The translations under genes and the position numbers were made by a program. A stretch of DNA of 64,000 nt from assembly GCA_019873685.1 (NCBI GenBank), contig JAIOAT010000010.1, positions 24,306 to 88,305 of the forward strand. The letters are read 5' to 3'. Numbering within the stretch: the stretch's first letter is position 1; each line of letters starts with the position of its first letter. Under the pieces are notes generated by a model. The model was given only the letters and a program-made list of their open reading frames with translations, searched no databases and was not told the origin of the DNA. This document shows, piece after piece, positions 38,080-51,288 of this stretch. Source of the stretch: Chloroflexota bacterium (GTDB lineage: Bacteria > Chloroflexota > Anaerolineae > Aggregatilineales > Ch27).

Positions 38080-38813
38080 CGCTCACTCACCACGGCCAGG
38101 GCTTCAGCACCCGGTATGACCATGTGGAGCTTGCCGTGCTGCACGCGGCAAATCCGGTCAGCCAGCGGGACAATGGCAGGGTTGTGGGTGGCCATGACCA
38201 GCGTTTTACCCGCGCTGCGCGTCAGTTCCAGGAGCAGGGCAAGCACTTCCTGACCGGTATCCTCATCGAGATTGCCAGTAGGTTCGTCGGCCAGGACGAG
38301 CATCGGCTCGTGCACCAGGGCGCGGGCGATAGCCACGCGCTGCTGCTGCCCGCCGCTGAGCCTGTCCGGGAAATCGGCGGCGCGTTCCGCCAGGCCGACG
38401 CGTTCCAGCATGGCCATAGCCAGCTTCTGCCCCTGGCGATGATTCAGGCCGCGCAACTCGTAGGGCAGGGTGACGTTCTCCAGGACAGTCAACGTCGGAA
38501 TCAGATTGAAGAACTGGAAGACGACCCCTATCCGGTCGCGGCGGAAGATCGTACGCTCGTGTTCGCTGAGGGTGGTGATGTCGGTGCCGTTCACAGCGAT
38601 AGTGCCGCGATCGGCGCGGTCGACGCCACTGAGCAGGTTGAGAAGGGTGCTCTTGCCGCTGCCGCTGCTGCCCAGCAGGATCAGGAATTCGCCAGCGAAG
38701 ATGTCCAGGTCAACATCGTCAAGGACGACCAGCTGGCGACCTCCCTGCTCGTAGGTTTTGGTCAGGTTTCGCACCTGTACAAGGATCGGGCGGCGACCAT
38801 CGTTGTTAGCCAT
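38076..38813 (-). CDS. ABC transporter ATP-binding protein (LolD/MacB-like)
   Basis: [61 protein letters not shown]; 4-bp overlap with the permease. Confidence 0.96.
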   Translation of the reverse strand: MANNDGRRPILVQVRNLTKTYEQGGRQLVVLDDVDLDIFAGEFLILLGSSGSGKSTLLNLLSGVDRADRGTIAVNGTDITTLSEHERTIFRRDRIGVVFQFFNLIPTLTVLENVTLPYELRGLNHRQGQKLAMAMLERVGLAERAADFPDRLSGGQQQRVAIARALVHEPMLVLADEPTGNLDEDTGQEVLALLLELTRSAGKTLVMATHNPAIVPLADRICRVQHGKLHMVIPGAEALAVVSER

Positions 38814-38929
38814 AGAAGTCTCTGTCCTGTAAAGAACATCCTGAATGCGAGCGATCATATCGCAAAACGTGATCAATAGCTAGACAGGGTGGCCTCCAGC
38901 CGGCAATTCTCATGGACTTTTCAGCTAAA

Positions 38930-38962
38930 AACGACTGCGCCGGCCCAGGAGAGCCGGCGCAG
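38930..38962 (-). terminator. Intrinsic terminator of rpoB
   Basis: ctgcgccggc/gccggcgcag 10-bp stem; minus-strand continuation GTCGTTTTTAG. Confidence 0.8.
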
Positions 38963-38999
38963 CAGGGATAGCACGTATTCGCGTAGCCGGAACGAGTGG

Positions 39000-42917
<3,918 letters not shown>

Positions 42918-43133
42918 GAGCACTCCTCTATGCAGTTGACTCCCCAAAGGTGTGAGCACGCGATCCGAGTGGCCGACGATGTGTGATGTCCGCTGCGTCG
43001 TTTCCAAGAGGTAGAGCAGAAAAACTGCAATCTAGCATTTTACAGAGAAAGGGTATGGAAGTCAAGAACAATTTCGCGCCAATCGTGTGTGGGCGTATAT
43101 CTGCACCGGGGGGCTGAGAGAGAATGCGGTGGG

Positions 43134-43162
43134 TTGCAGCGTGGGAATGGCGCTGCTATAAT
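43134..43162 (+). promoter_or_regulatory. Putative sigma70-like promoter upstream of secG
   Basis: TTGCAG (43134-43139), 17-nt spacer, TATAAT (43157-43162). Confidence 0.6.
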
Positions 43163-43296
43163 CCCGCCGCCTGGACTAGCCTGGCTGCAAAAAAGGGCTA
43201 GAAAGGGCAGCCTGCGTGGACTACAATAAACCGGTGCTGGGCTGATGGCTGGCTGGCGATCCCTGGGCAGCCCACACACGAGGAGACCATATACCT

Positions 43297-43521
43297 ATGA
43301 AGACGGCGCTGCAGATTGTGCAGATCATCATTTCTGTCGCCTTGATCGTCCTGATCATCCTGCAGGCAAAGGGCAGCGGGCTGGGCAGCCTGTTCGGCGG
43401 CGAAGGTGGGGCGATCACCAAGACTCGCCGCGGGCTGGAAAAGACGCTGTTTCAACTGACTATTGGTCTGGCGGTTGCCTTTTTGACCATTGCCATCGTC
43501 ACCGTTGCGTTCTTCGGCTAA
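43297..43521 (+). CDS. secG: Preprotein translocase subunit SecG
   Basis: MKTALQIVQIIISVALIVLIILQAKGSGLGSLFGGEGGAITKTRRGLEKTLFQLT; SD GAGGAG. Confidence 0.93.
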   Translation: MKTALQIVQIIISVALIVLIILQAKGSGLGSLFGGEGGAITKTRRGLEKTLFQLTIGLAVAFLTIAIVTVAFFG

Positions 43522-43552
43522 GCTTCCCGTGGGTCTGACGGGCGCACGAGGC

Positions 43553-43580
43553 GGGGTGTTTTGCGCGTGCAGAACACCCC
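43553..43580 (+). terminator. Hairpin after secG
   Basis: ggggtgtt-(12 nt)-aacacccc followed by ttccgttgtt. Confidence 0.5.
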
Positions 43581-43647
43581 TTCCGTTGTTCCGGACCCCA
43601 TCCGCTCAGGTGTGATCCATCACGCCGGCCAGGAAAGGAGAAGCCGC

Positions 43648-45423
43648 ATGCTGCGAGGACTGAAGTGGCAGCTCTTGCTGCTGACCCTGGCCATCATCCT
43701 GCTGGGAGGGGCCATTCTCCTGCAGCCCGGCCAGCCAGAGGAAGCTCCTCCGCAGCCGCCAACGCCGACTGTCACCCCTGCGCCGGCGGCAGCCTTGCCG
43801 ACCCCATTGCCACCCCAGGCAATGGATTCCCCGGTGGTGTTCCGGGAAGGGGTGGTGGGCCAGGTGCAGCGCCTGAATCCCCTTTATGCTGATCTGAATC
43901 CGGTTGACCGCGACATTACCCGCCTGATCTTCGAAGGGCTGGTCACCACTAATGCCTACGGCGAATACCAGCCGTTGCTGGCCGCAGAATGGCTGATCGC
44001 CAGCAATCAACTGGAGTATGTGTTCCGCCTGCGCCAGGATGTGCTGTGGCAGGATGGTCTGCCGTTTACGGCGGCGGATGTGGCGGCGACAGTCGCGCTG
44101 CTGCAATCCACCGATAGCGCGTTGCCGGAGGATCTCGTCGCCTTCTGGCGGACGGTTGAACTGGAAGTGCTTGACGAGTACACCGTGCGTTTCCGGCTGG
44201 CTCAGCCGCTGGCGGCGTTCCTCGACTATCTGCGGGTGGGCATCCTGCCCGCCCATGTTTTCGGTGGCTTGCCGGGATCGCTTCTGCCCGGCCACCCGTT
44301 CAACCTGTCGCCAATTGGCACCGGCCCGTACCAGCTGGAAGCGATCACTGGCGATGACACAGGCGTGACTTCGGTCAGTTTGCGGGCGGCGCCAGCCTTC
44401 CGGCAGCGCCCGGAAGGCCGTGGCAGTTATGCTATGGAGCGACTGGTCTTCCGGATGTTTCGCTCGCAGGAGGACGCCCTGGCTGCCCTGCGGGCCGGGG
44501 AGATTGACGGCCTGGGTGGCGTTGATGCAACGACGGTGACCGATCTGGAGCAGGCCGGAATTATCCACACCCACCTGAGTCTCGCCCCGATTCTCGGTGT
44601 GGTGTTGTTCAACTGGGAAAGCGCGCATACTGCCGCCTTCCGTGATCAGCGGGTGCGGCAGGCGCTGATCGCCGGCACGGACCGGATGGGTCTGGTCAAC
44701 CGCCATCTGAGCGGTAAAGCGGTGGCCGCGGATAGCCCCCTGATCCCCGGCTCGTGGGCCTACCGGCAGGTGGACGCCTGGCCCGCTTATGATCCTGTGG
44801 TCGTGCGGGAGTCCCTCGGCGCAATCACTTTTGCCCGGCCCACGCCCACACCTGAACCGACGCTGACCCCCGCGGCAGAGGAAACACCGGAGCCAACACT
44901 CACCCCAACCGAGCCACCCCCGATCTATGACTTCGGCCTGCTGTGCAGCGATGATCCGCTGCATGTCGCCGTGATGACCGACCTGGCCAGCCAGTGGTCG
45001 CAGCTCGGTTTGGACGTGCGCCTTGAGGCGGTTCCCTTGCAGGAATTTTACCGCCGCCTGGAAGAGGGCGACTTCGATGTGGCGCTGGTGGAGCTGAGCC
45101 TGAGTCCCCGCGTTGATCCCGACCCGTATGCCTTCTGGCATCAGGGCCAGTATCCGGACGGCCAGAACTACGCCGGGATCAACGATCGGCGCAGCAGTGA
45201 GTTGCTGGAGCGCGCCCGCCGCGATCCGAACGGTATCCACCGTGCCGAGTATTACGCTGAGTTCCAGCAGGTGTTCGCCAGTCGCACGCTGGCGATGCCG
45301 CTGTACTACCCGGTCTACGCCTATGCCGTCAGCGCCCGCTTTGAGGGCATTGAAATCGGCTATATGAGCACACCGGCGGACCGCTTCTTTAGCCTGGCTG
45401 GCTGGCGGCCGGTTGGACGCTGA
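43648..45423 (+). CDS. ABC transporter substrate-binding protein, family 5, with an internal Thr/Pro linker
   Basis: LNPLYADLNPVDRDITRLIFEGLVTTNAYGEYQPLLAAEW, FRLRQDVLWQDGLPFTAADVAATVALLQ; AGGAGAAGCCGCATG start. Confidence 0.9.
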   Translation: MLRGLKWQLLLLTLAIILLGGAILLQPGQPEEAPPQPPTPTVTPAPAAALPTPLPPQAMDSPVVFREGVVGQVQRLNPLYADLNPVDRDITRLIFEGLVTTNAYGEYQPLLAAEWLIASNQLEYVFRLRQDVLWQDGLPFTAADVAATVALLQSTDSALPEDLVAFWRTVELEVLDEYTVRFRLAQPLAAFLDYLRVGILPAHVFGGLPGSLLPGHPFNLSPIGTGPYQLEAITGDDTGVTSVSLRAAPAFRQRPEGRGSYAMERLVFRMFRSQEDALAALRAGEIDGLGGVDATTVTDLEQAGIIHTHLSLAPILGVVLFNWESAHTAAFRDQRVRQALIAGTDRMGLVNRHLSGKAVAADSPLIPGSWAYRQVDAWPAYDPVVVRESLGAITFARPTPTPEPTLTPAAEETPEPTLTPTEPPPIYDFGLLCSDDPLHVAVMTDLASQWSQLGLDVRLEAVPLQEFYRRLEEGDFDVALVELSLSPRVDPDPYAFWHQGQYPDGQNYAGINDRRSSELLERARRDPNGIHRAEYYAEFQQVFASRTLAMPLYYPVYAYAVSARFEGIEIGYMSTPADRFFSLAGWRPVGR

Positions 45424-45430
45424 AACAGGA

Positions 45431-45459
45431 TTGACCCACCCTGACCGCCATGCTATACT
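45431..45459 (+). promoter_or_regulatory. Promoter for the tRNA-Ser pair
   Basis: TTGACC (45431-45436), 17-nt spacer, TATACT (45454-45459). Confidence 0.7.
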
Positions 45460-45491
45460 ACTGCCCACGCGGTGGGAGCCGCTCGTCGCCC

Positions 45492-45578
45492 GGAGGGATG
45501 GCAGAGTGGTCGATTGCGACGGTCTTGAAAACCGTTGAGGCCGTAAGGTCTCCGGGGGTTCGAATCCCTCTCCCTCCG
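45492..45578 (+). tRNA. tRNA-Ser(TGA)
   Basis: 7-bp acceptor GGAGGGA/TCCCTCC, anticodon loop CTTGAAA, long variable arm, GGTTCGAATCC T loop. Confidence 0.95.
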
Positions 45579-45596
45579 CCTTGACAACCTCATACT

Positions 45597-45686
45597 GGGG
45601 AGGTGCCAGAGTGGTCGAATGGGGCCGCCTGCTAAGCGGTTGTCGGTGGTTAAAGCCGACCGCAGGTTCGAATCCTGTCCTCCCCG
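45597..45686 (+). tRNA. tRNA-Ser(GCT)
   Basis: Acceptor GGGGAGG/CCTCCCC, anticodon loop CTGCTAA, long variable arm, GGTTCGAATCC. Confidence 0.95.
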
Positions 45687-45695
45687 CCTGGTGAG

Positions 45696-45728
45696 ACGTC
45701 CGGTCTGCGCTGATCGGACGTTTTGTTT
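45696..45728 (+). terminator. Intrinsic terminator after the tRNA genes
   Basis: acgtccg-(12 nt)-cggacgt followed by tttgttt. Confidence 0.75.
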
Positions 45729-45814
45729 CCCTGTCACCTGAACTTGCCGCCGCACGCATGATCGACCACAATGAACCCGGTCAGGCTGGTGCATCGTCCG
45801 CTGGAGGCGGTGAT

Positions 45815-46372
45815 ATGAGCGTGTCGGGTTCGCTGTTGCGCGGTTCGCAGGTCTACCTTAATGCGATCGCCGAGGATGATTTGCCGGTTATTGCCGCCTG
45901 GTACCAGGATGTCGGGTTCCTGCGTCTGTTTGACGCGCGTACTGCTGCGCCCCGTACAGTGACCCAGATCGGGGAGGAAATCGCGCAGAGGCAAAAGTCA
46001 CCCTGTGACTTTAGCTTCGCCATTCGCCGGGTAGACAGCGGCACGCTGATCGGCCTGGTGGAGATCGATGAGATCCTGTGGACGCATCGCGTCGGCGGGT
46101 TGGCAGTGGCCATCGGCAATGCGGAGCATCGCGGTCACGGGTACGGGACGCAGGCCTGCCGCCTGGCGCTGGATTTTGCCTTTCAGGAACTCAATCTACA
46201 TCGCATCACTGCGACCGTGTTCAGCTACAATACGGCTTCCCGGCGGCTGTGCGAGCGGCTGGGCTTCCAGCTGGAAGGCGTCTTCCGCGAGTTTCTTGAG
46301 CGCGACGGGCAGCGCCACGATATGCTGCTCTTTGGCCTCCTGCGCCATGAGTGGATCGCCCGCCGATCGTGA
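45815..46372 (+). CDS. GNAT N-acetyltransferase (RimJ/RimL-like)
   Basis: LIGLVEIDEI..., RGHGYGTQACRLALDFAFQELNLHRITATVFSYNTASRRLCERLGFQLEG. Confidence 0.92.
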   Translation: MSVSGSLLRGSQVYLNAIAEDDLPVIAAWYQDVGFLRLFDARTAAPRTVTQIGEEIAQRQKSPCDFSFAIRRVDSGTLIGLVEIDEILWTHRVGGLAVAIGNAEHRGHGYGTQACRLALDFAFQELNLHRITATVFSYNTASRRLCERLGFQLEGVFREFLERDGQRHDMLLFGLLRHEWIARRS

Positions 46373-46851
46373 TGAACACCCTCACTTTCCGCCCCGCGAC
46401 CGCTGCCGATCAGCCCATCATTCGTAGGATGATCTACCGTGCCGGGATCAATCCGCTGGGGCTGGACTGGCGACGCTTTGTGGTGGCGGAGGAGGATGGC
46501 CGGATTGTCGCCATTGGCCAGATCAAGCCTCACGCTGATGGCAGCCGTGAACTGGCTTCGCTTGCCGTTACCCCCTCGCGGCAAGGGCAGGGGATCGGCA
46601 GCGCCCTGGTCAGGAAGCTCCTGGCCAGCAGCAGCGCCCCGCTTTATCTGACCTGCCGGGCTGGGCTGCAGACGTATTATGCCCGTTTTGGCTTCCGGGC
46701 GATCACGCCGGATGAAATGCCGCCTTACTTTCGCCGCGTCGCCTTCCTCATGAACCTGGGCGCACCGGCTAACAGGCCGCGGCTGCTGGTGATGCGCTGG
46801 GATGGCCCTTCGCCTGATCAGGGGCAGTGGCCATCCCAGGCCAGGGCGTAA
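46372..46851 (+). CDS. GNAT N-acetyltransferase
   Basis: MNTLTFRPATAADQPIIRRMI, ELASLAVTPSRQGQGIGSALVRKLL, YYARFGFRAI. Confidence 0.9.
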   Translation: MNTLTFRPATAADQPIIRRMIYRAGINPLGLDWRRFVVAEEDGRIVAIGQIKPHADGSRELASLAVTPSRQGQGIGSALVRKLLASSSAPLYLTCRAGLQTYYARFGFRAITPDEMPPYFRRVAFLMNLGAPANRPRLLVMRWDGPSPDQGQWPSQARA

Positions 46852-48368
46852 ACGGTCATGTTGCTGCCGCCCGCTGCCGCTGCCCAGGGCGAGCCGGTGC
46901 TGTAGACCGGGCAGAGCCGCGGGTCACCTGTGTCGCCGCCCGGCACCTGATCCGGGAAGGCCATCAGGTAGCGGGCCTGCCGCGTCTGCAGCAGCGCCCA
47001 CAACGCCTCGCCGTCGCGGACAATCGGGATCACCTCCGGGCTGATCAGCCCGGCCAGGTCGAGGATTGGGCGTGGCGCGAAGTAGCCAACGGCGCCAATA
47101 TCGTGCACCGCCAGCAGTTCCTCCGGCGGGATGGTCGCCGCTACCCAGCGCGCCGCCGCCACCATCTCCGTCTGGATGATCCGCACATCCTGTCCGAACT
47201 GCTGCGCCCCGATTGCCCAGAAAGCGATGTACAGGGCGACTGTCGCCAGCGCCAGCGCGCGCCCGGCTACCCGCCCGGCCATCCGCTGCCGCCCGGCCCG
47301 GTGGAGGATGAGACCGGTTCCGGCGACGCCAGTGACGATCAGGTGCGGCAGCGCGGGCATGACATAGCGCCCGTGCTGGTAGGTGGCTGGCAGACGGGCG
47401 GCGTACAGCGCGATCAACGCCAGCGCCCAGGCCAGCGGCGCCAGCAGCAGGATCGCTGTGCGATCCTCGCGCAACTTCCGTGCCAGCTGCGCCGCCATTA
47501 CGCCCACACCCGGCAGGAGCATCACCTGCCCCCCGGCCAGGATGGGCACCAACAGATCGGCTGCGCGCTGAAGGTAGGGCCGCTGGAGCAGGATGGCGTA
47601 TTCAGCCTGCTTGGCGGAAGCCGTACCGGGGAAGATGCTGCTGCCCAGGCTGAGGTTGAAGATAGCATAGGGCACAAACCCGGCCAGCCAGCCCAGCCCA
47701 ACCCCCAGTGACCACAGCAGGACGCCACGCCAGCGGCCCTGTGGGCGGGCAATCCACATCAGTATGCCGAGCAAAGCCAGCAGACCGGCGCCCTCCGGGC
47801 GGGTGAGCATCGCTGCTGCACCCAGCAGTCCCAGCAGTACGCCCCGCCGCAGCAGTGCACCACCGGAGCGATCGCCAGCGTCCGGTTCCTGCCAGACCAG
47901 GGCGACCATCCCCAGTGTCAATGCCCCGAAAAGCATCGTTTCCATGCCGGAAGCGCCCGCCCAGATCATATGCCAGGCCAGCGTGACCGCCAGACCACCC
48001 CATAGCCCGATGCCGGGCAGGCGCGGGGCAAGCTGCGCCGCCAGCCGCGCCGCGATCAGCCCGGCCACGGCCAGCGCCGCGATCCCCAGCAGCGTCGTCC
48101 AGCCCAGGAAGGGGACGCCCAGCCAGTAGCCAACCGCCAGCAGGAGGGTGTAAAGTGGCGAGGTGCTGCCTGCTGATGGCTGACCAGGCACGAAGGCCCA
48201 TACGCCGGTCTGGGCCAGGTTGCGGGCGTAGACCTGGTGGATCCAGGCGTCATCCAGCGGGAAGCCTGCTTCCCCCATGCTCCCGGCGACCAGCAGATAC
48301 CCGGTTACGCTGAACGCTGCCGCCAATACGATAACCCCGTCGCGCCACCGTGTCTTTTGTCCTGCCAT
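46818..48368 (-). CDS. Polytopic membrane protein, GT39/GT-C-like
   Basis: GFPLDDAWIHQVYARNLAQTGVWAFVPGQPSAGSTSPLYTLLLA and many TM helices. Confidence 0.8.
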   Translation of the reverse strand: MAGQKTRWRDGVIVLAAAFSVTGYLLVAGSMGEAGFPLDDAWIHQVYARNLAQTGVWAFVPGQPSAGSTSPLYTLLLAVGYWLGVPFLGWTTLLGIAALAVAGLIAARLAAQLAPRLPGIGLWGGLAVTLAWHMIWAGASGMETMLFGALTLGMVALVWQEPDAGDRSGGALLRRGVLLGLLGAAAMLTRPEGAGLLALLGILMWIARPQGRWRGVLLWSLGVGLGWLAGFVPYAIFNLSLGSSIFPGTASAKQAEYAILLQRPYLQRAADLLVPILAGGQVMLLPGVGVMAAQLARKLREDRTAILLLAPLAWALALIALYAARLPATYQHGRYVMPALPHLIVTGVAGTGLILHRAGRQRMAGRVAGRALALATVALYIAFWAIGAQQFGQDVRIIQTEMVAAARWVAATIPPEELLAVHDIGAVGYFAPRPILDLAGLISPEVIPIVRDGEALWALLQTRQARYLMAFPDQVPGGDTGDPRLCPVYSTGSPWAAAAGGSNMTVYALAWDGHCP

Positions 48369-48475
48369 AGTCTTCTTCGCTACCCCGAACACATGTGCTA
48401 TAATGAGGATTGTCTGACTCTTCTGCGGGCAGTCTACCGCCAACTGCGTGCCCGGCCAATCCTCAGGAGGTCCTG

Positions 48476-49744
48476 ATGTCCCGGTATGCCGCCCCGATTC
48501 CTCTCCGCGCTGCCCGCGTTGTCGCGCTGCACGCTCAGCGCCTAGCCGATCCGCTTCGCCAGGACGCTCTGCCGCCGACTCGCCGCGACATCCTTGACGT
48601 GGTGGAACAGCTTGGCGCCATCCAGATCGATACGCTGCAGATGGTGCAGCGCAGCCACTATCTGGCGCTGTGGAGCCGTCTGGGGAGTTACGATCCGGCT
48701 GATCTGGACGCCCTGGCCTATGGCAGTGAGGCGGATCGGCACGACCGCCAGCTCTTTGAGTACTGGTTTCATGCCGCCTGTCTCATCCCTCTGAGCGAGT
48801 ATCGCTACACGCTGCCCCACAAGCGTCGCAACCGTGAGAAGCCAGACTCGTGGCACAGCCACTGGCTGGCCACACCGGAGGCGCAGACCGTGCTGGCCCA
48901 TGTGCGGACGCACATCGAGGAGCGGGGGGCGGTACGGGCCGCCGACTTTGAGCATGACGGGAATCGCAGCGGGAGCTGGTGGGGCTGGAAGCCAGCCAAG
49001 CGGGCGCTGGAAATCCTGTTCACTGAAGGCACCCTGATGGTAGCCGATCGCGTCAACTTCCAGCGGGTCTATGATCTGACCGAGCGCGTCCTGCCGGACT
49101 GGGTGGACACCAGCGAGCCGACCCTGGAGGAAACACGGCGCTTTCTGATGGCCCGCGCTGTGCGCGCCTTTGGTCTGTGCGAGCCGCTGCAGGCCGCCGA
49201 TTATGTGCACATGAAGCGCTCCACGGCCCGTCCCCATGTGGAGGCGCTGCTCAAGACGGGGGAACTCCTGGAAGTGAAGGTCGAACTGGCCGATGGCCGG
49301 ACGACGACGATGGTTCTCCACCGGGATAACGCCCCTCTTCTGGAAGCGGCGCTGGATGGGGCACTGACTGCCCGGCGCACCACCTTCCTCAGCCCCTTCG
49401 ATAGCCTGTTCTGGCCGCAGGGCCGTGACCAGCAGCTATGGGCGTTTGAGCAAACGCTGGAAGCCTACAAGCCCGCGCCGCAGCGCATCTGGGGCTACTT
49501 CTGCCTGCCAATTCTGCACGGGGATCGCCTGATCGGGCGCTTTGACCCCAGACTGGAGCGCAGGAGTGGCACGCTTGTTTTGCGTGCGCTGTACCTGGAG
49601 CCGGGGATTGAGCCGGAAGACAGGCTGGTGGCGGATGTGGCGGCGGCCATGCGCGACTTCTTGCGTTTCCACAATGCGCGCAACCTGATTATCGAGCGCA
49701 GCGATCCGCCTGCGTTCGGCGAACGGCTGCTCGCTGCGCTCTAG
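48476..49744 (+). CDS. Winged-helix DNA crosslink glycosylase family (YcaQ/AlkZ-like, DUF1006)
   Basis: DVVEQLGAIQIDTLQMVQRSHYLALWSRLGSYDPADLD (Q-phi-D motif); FLSPFDSLFWPQGRDQQLWAFEQTLEAYKP. Confidence 0.88.
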   Translation: MSRYAAPIPLRAARVVALHAQRLADPLRQDALPPTRRDILDVVEQLGAIQIDTLQMVQRSHYLALWSRLGSYDPADLDALAYGSEADRHDRQLFEYWFHAACLIPLSEYRYTLPHKRRNREKPDSWHSHWLATPEAQTVLAHVRTHIEERGAVRAADFEHDGNRSGSWWGWKPAKRALEILFTEGTLMVADRVNFQRVYDLTERVLPDWVDTSEPTLEETRRFLMARAVRAFGLCEPLQAADYVHMKRSTARPHVEALLKTGELLEVKVELADGRTTTMVLHRDNAPLLEAALDGALTARRTTFLSPFDSLFWPQGRDQQLWAFEQTLEAYKPAPQRIWGYFCLPILHGDRLIGRFDPRLERRSGTLVLRALYLEPGIEPEDRLVADVAAAMRDFLRFHNARNLIIERSDPPAFGERLLAAL

Positions 49745-51288
49745 GGCAACACGGCAAACAGCCGGACTCCGAGGTGATCTCCCAGGGCAACCGGGCGCAG
49801 GAAGTCCACCTGCATCCGGCCCATGTACAGATCGTCCAGCGGCGCCGTGCGGTTCTCATCCAGCAGGAGGTGTGTCACGCTATAGCGCGCTGCCAGCTCG
49901 CGCACGGCTTCCGGGCCAGCGTCCGGCACCACGATCCCCATCAGGCCGGTGTGATAGTAAAGCTCCGCCGGGTCGTTGCACATCACCACAGCCCCCGGCG
50001 GGAGAACTGCTTTCACAGCGGCGAAAAGCCCCGCATTATCCGCCTCTTTGCCCCAGCGCCCGGCTACCGCGACGATGGTCAGGGCTATTGCTGCTATCAG
50101 CGCTGCTATGGTGAAGACCTGCCGCGCCTGCGCCGGTCGCCAGGTTCGGCGGCGGTGAGCTACCCACGCCACGGCGTCATCAAGCCCCAGCAGGCCCAGC
50201 GCCATCCACCAGGGGATCAGCGCCGTCGCTGAATGGAACAGCCCGCCCCGGTAGCCAGGATAGGCGAACGCCAGCGTCATCACGAGGTGGAGCAGGACGG
50301 CATAGACCCAGACCGGGAGCAGACGCGGATCGCGCCAGCGCCGGACCAGCGCCAGCACGATCAATGGCGCCAGCACCACCAGCCCTTCCACGGCCACAAA
50401 TGTGCCCAGGTTGTTGGTGAATGCCTCCCAGCGGCTGCGGAGGATGTTCTCCGCCCCCCAGGCCAGGAAGCTGGCGAAGCTCATCGACGGGGGGTAGCTG
50501 ACCAGTTCATTGTAGCCGCGCAGCCAGATCGTTGCCGTCCCGCCAAGGGGCAGCGGCGAACCGATGATCTGCCAGTTGCGGAGGAACCAGGGCAGCATGA
50601 CCAGCCCGTACCCGGCCAACCCGGCCAGGATGGCTCGCATCCTGCGCGGCAGCGACATGGCCGCCGCAGAACCGGATGGCCACAGGGCGACGATCAGAAG
50701 CACCATCACCAGCAGCAGGCCGTCGGCGCGGGTGAGGTGCGCGATCCCGGCCAGCGCTCCGGCCAGCGCAAAGATACGCCCCTGCCACCGCTGCCGCCCC
50801 AGTCCCATCAAGCCCAGGCTCAGCGCCCCGGCCAGCCCGAATGGCGTGAAGGTTTCCGGTATGGCCAGGTAGGGCGCGTAGAACCCGCAGAACACGGTCA
50901 ATAGCCCGGCTCCCCAGGCGTGGCGTGCCGTGCCGCCCAGCGCCGCCCCCAGCCGGAAGGCCACCAGCGCAAGGGCGGCCCACATCAACACGAAGAACGC
51001 CTGCGCCAGCCGGAAGGACCCGCCTGCCAGCGCCACCAGCAGCGACGCCAGCGGCATCCAGTAGGTGTGGGACGGCGCGGGCAGCGTCTCTGGCGCGTTG
51101 AGGTAGGTCAGGGCGATGTATGGGTCGGTCAGGCCCTGGCCGCTGGCCAGCCGCTTCCCGGCGTTGAAGTAGTAGTAGGCGTCGGTGTAGGTTGGGCCGG
51201 GGATGCCCGCGGCCACCAGGCCGCCGACCAGCAGGGCGACGGCGGCTACGGCGATGGTATCCCGGCGCGTCGGTGTGTACCCGCTCAC
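49741..51288 (-). CDS. Polytopic membrane protein, GT39/GT-C-like
   Basis: TYTDAYYYFNAGKRLASGQGLTDPYIALTYLN...SHTYWMPLASLL; many TM helices. Confidence 0.8.
   Translation of the reverse strand: MSGYTPTRRDTIAVAAVALLVGGLVAAGIPGPTYTDAYYYFNAGKRLASGQGLTDPYIALTYLNAPETLPAPSHTYWMPLASLLVALAGGSFRLAQAFFVLMWAALALVAFRLGAALGGTARHAWGAGLLTVFCGFYAPYLAIPETFTPFGLAGALSLGLMGLGRQRWQGRIFALAGALAGIAHLTRADGLLLVMVLLIVALWPSGSAAAMSLPRRMRAILAGLAGYGLVMLPWFLRNWQIIGSPLPLGGTATIWLRGYNELVSYPPSMSFASFLAWGAENILRSRWEAFTNNLGTFVAVEGLVVLAPLIVLALVRRWRDPRLLPVWVYAVLLHLVMTLAFAYPGYRGGLFHSATALIPWWMALGLLGLDDAVAWVAHRRRTWRPAQARQVFTIAALIAAIALTIVAVAGRWGKEADNAGLFAAVKAVLPPGAVVMCNDPAELYYHTGLMGIVVPDAGPEAVRELAARYSVTHLLLDENRTAPLDDLYMGRMQVDFLRPVALGDHLGVRLFAVLP

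Noticed and set aside
43606-45771. 721-aa minus-strand ORF over the solute-binding protein and tRNAs
   Set aside because: Shadow ORF; spans both tRNA genes and a clear family 5 SBP on the other strand.
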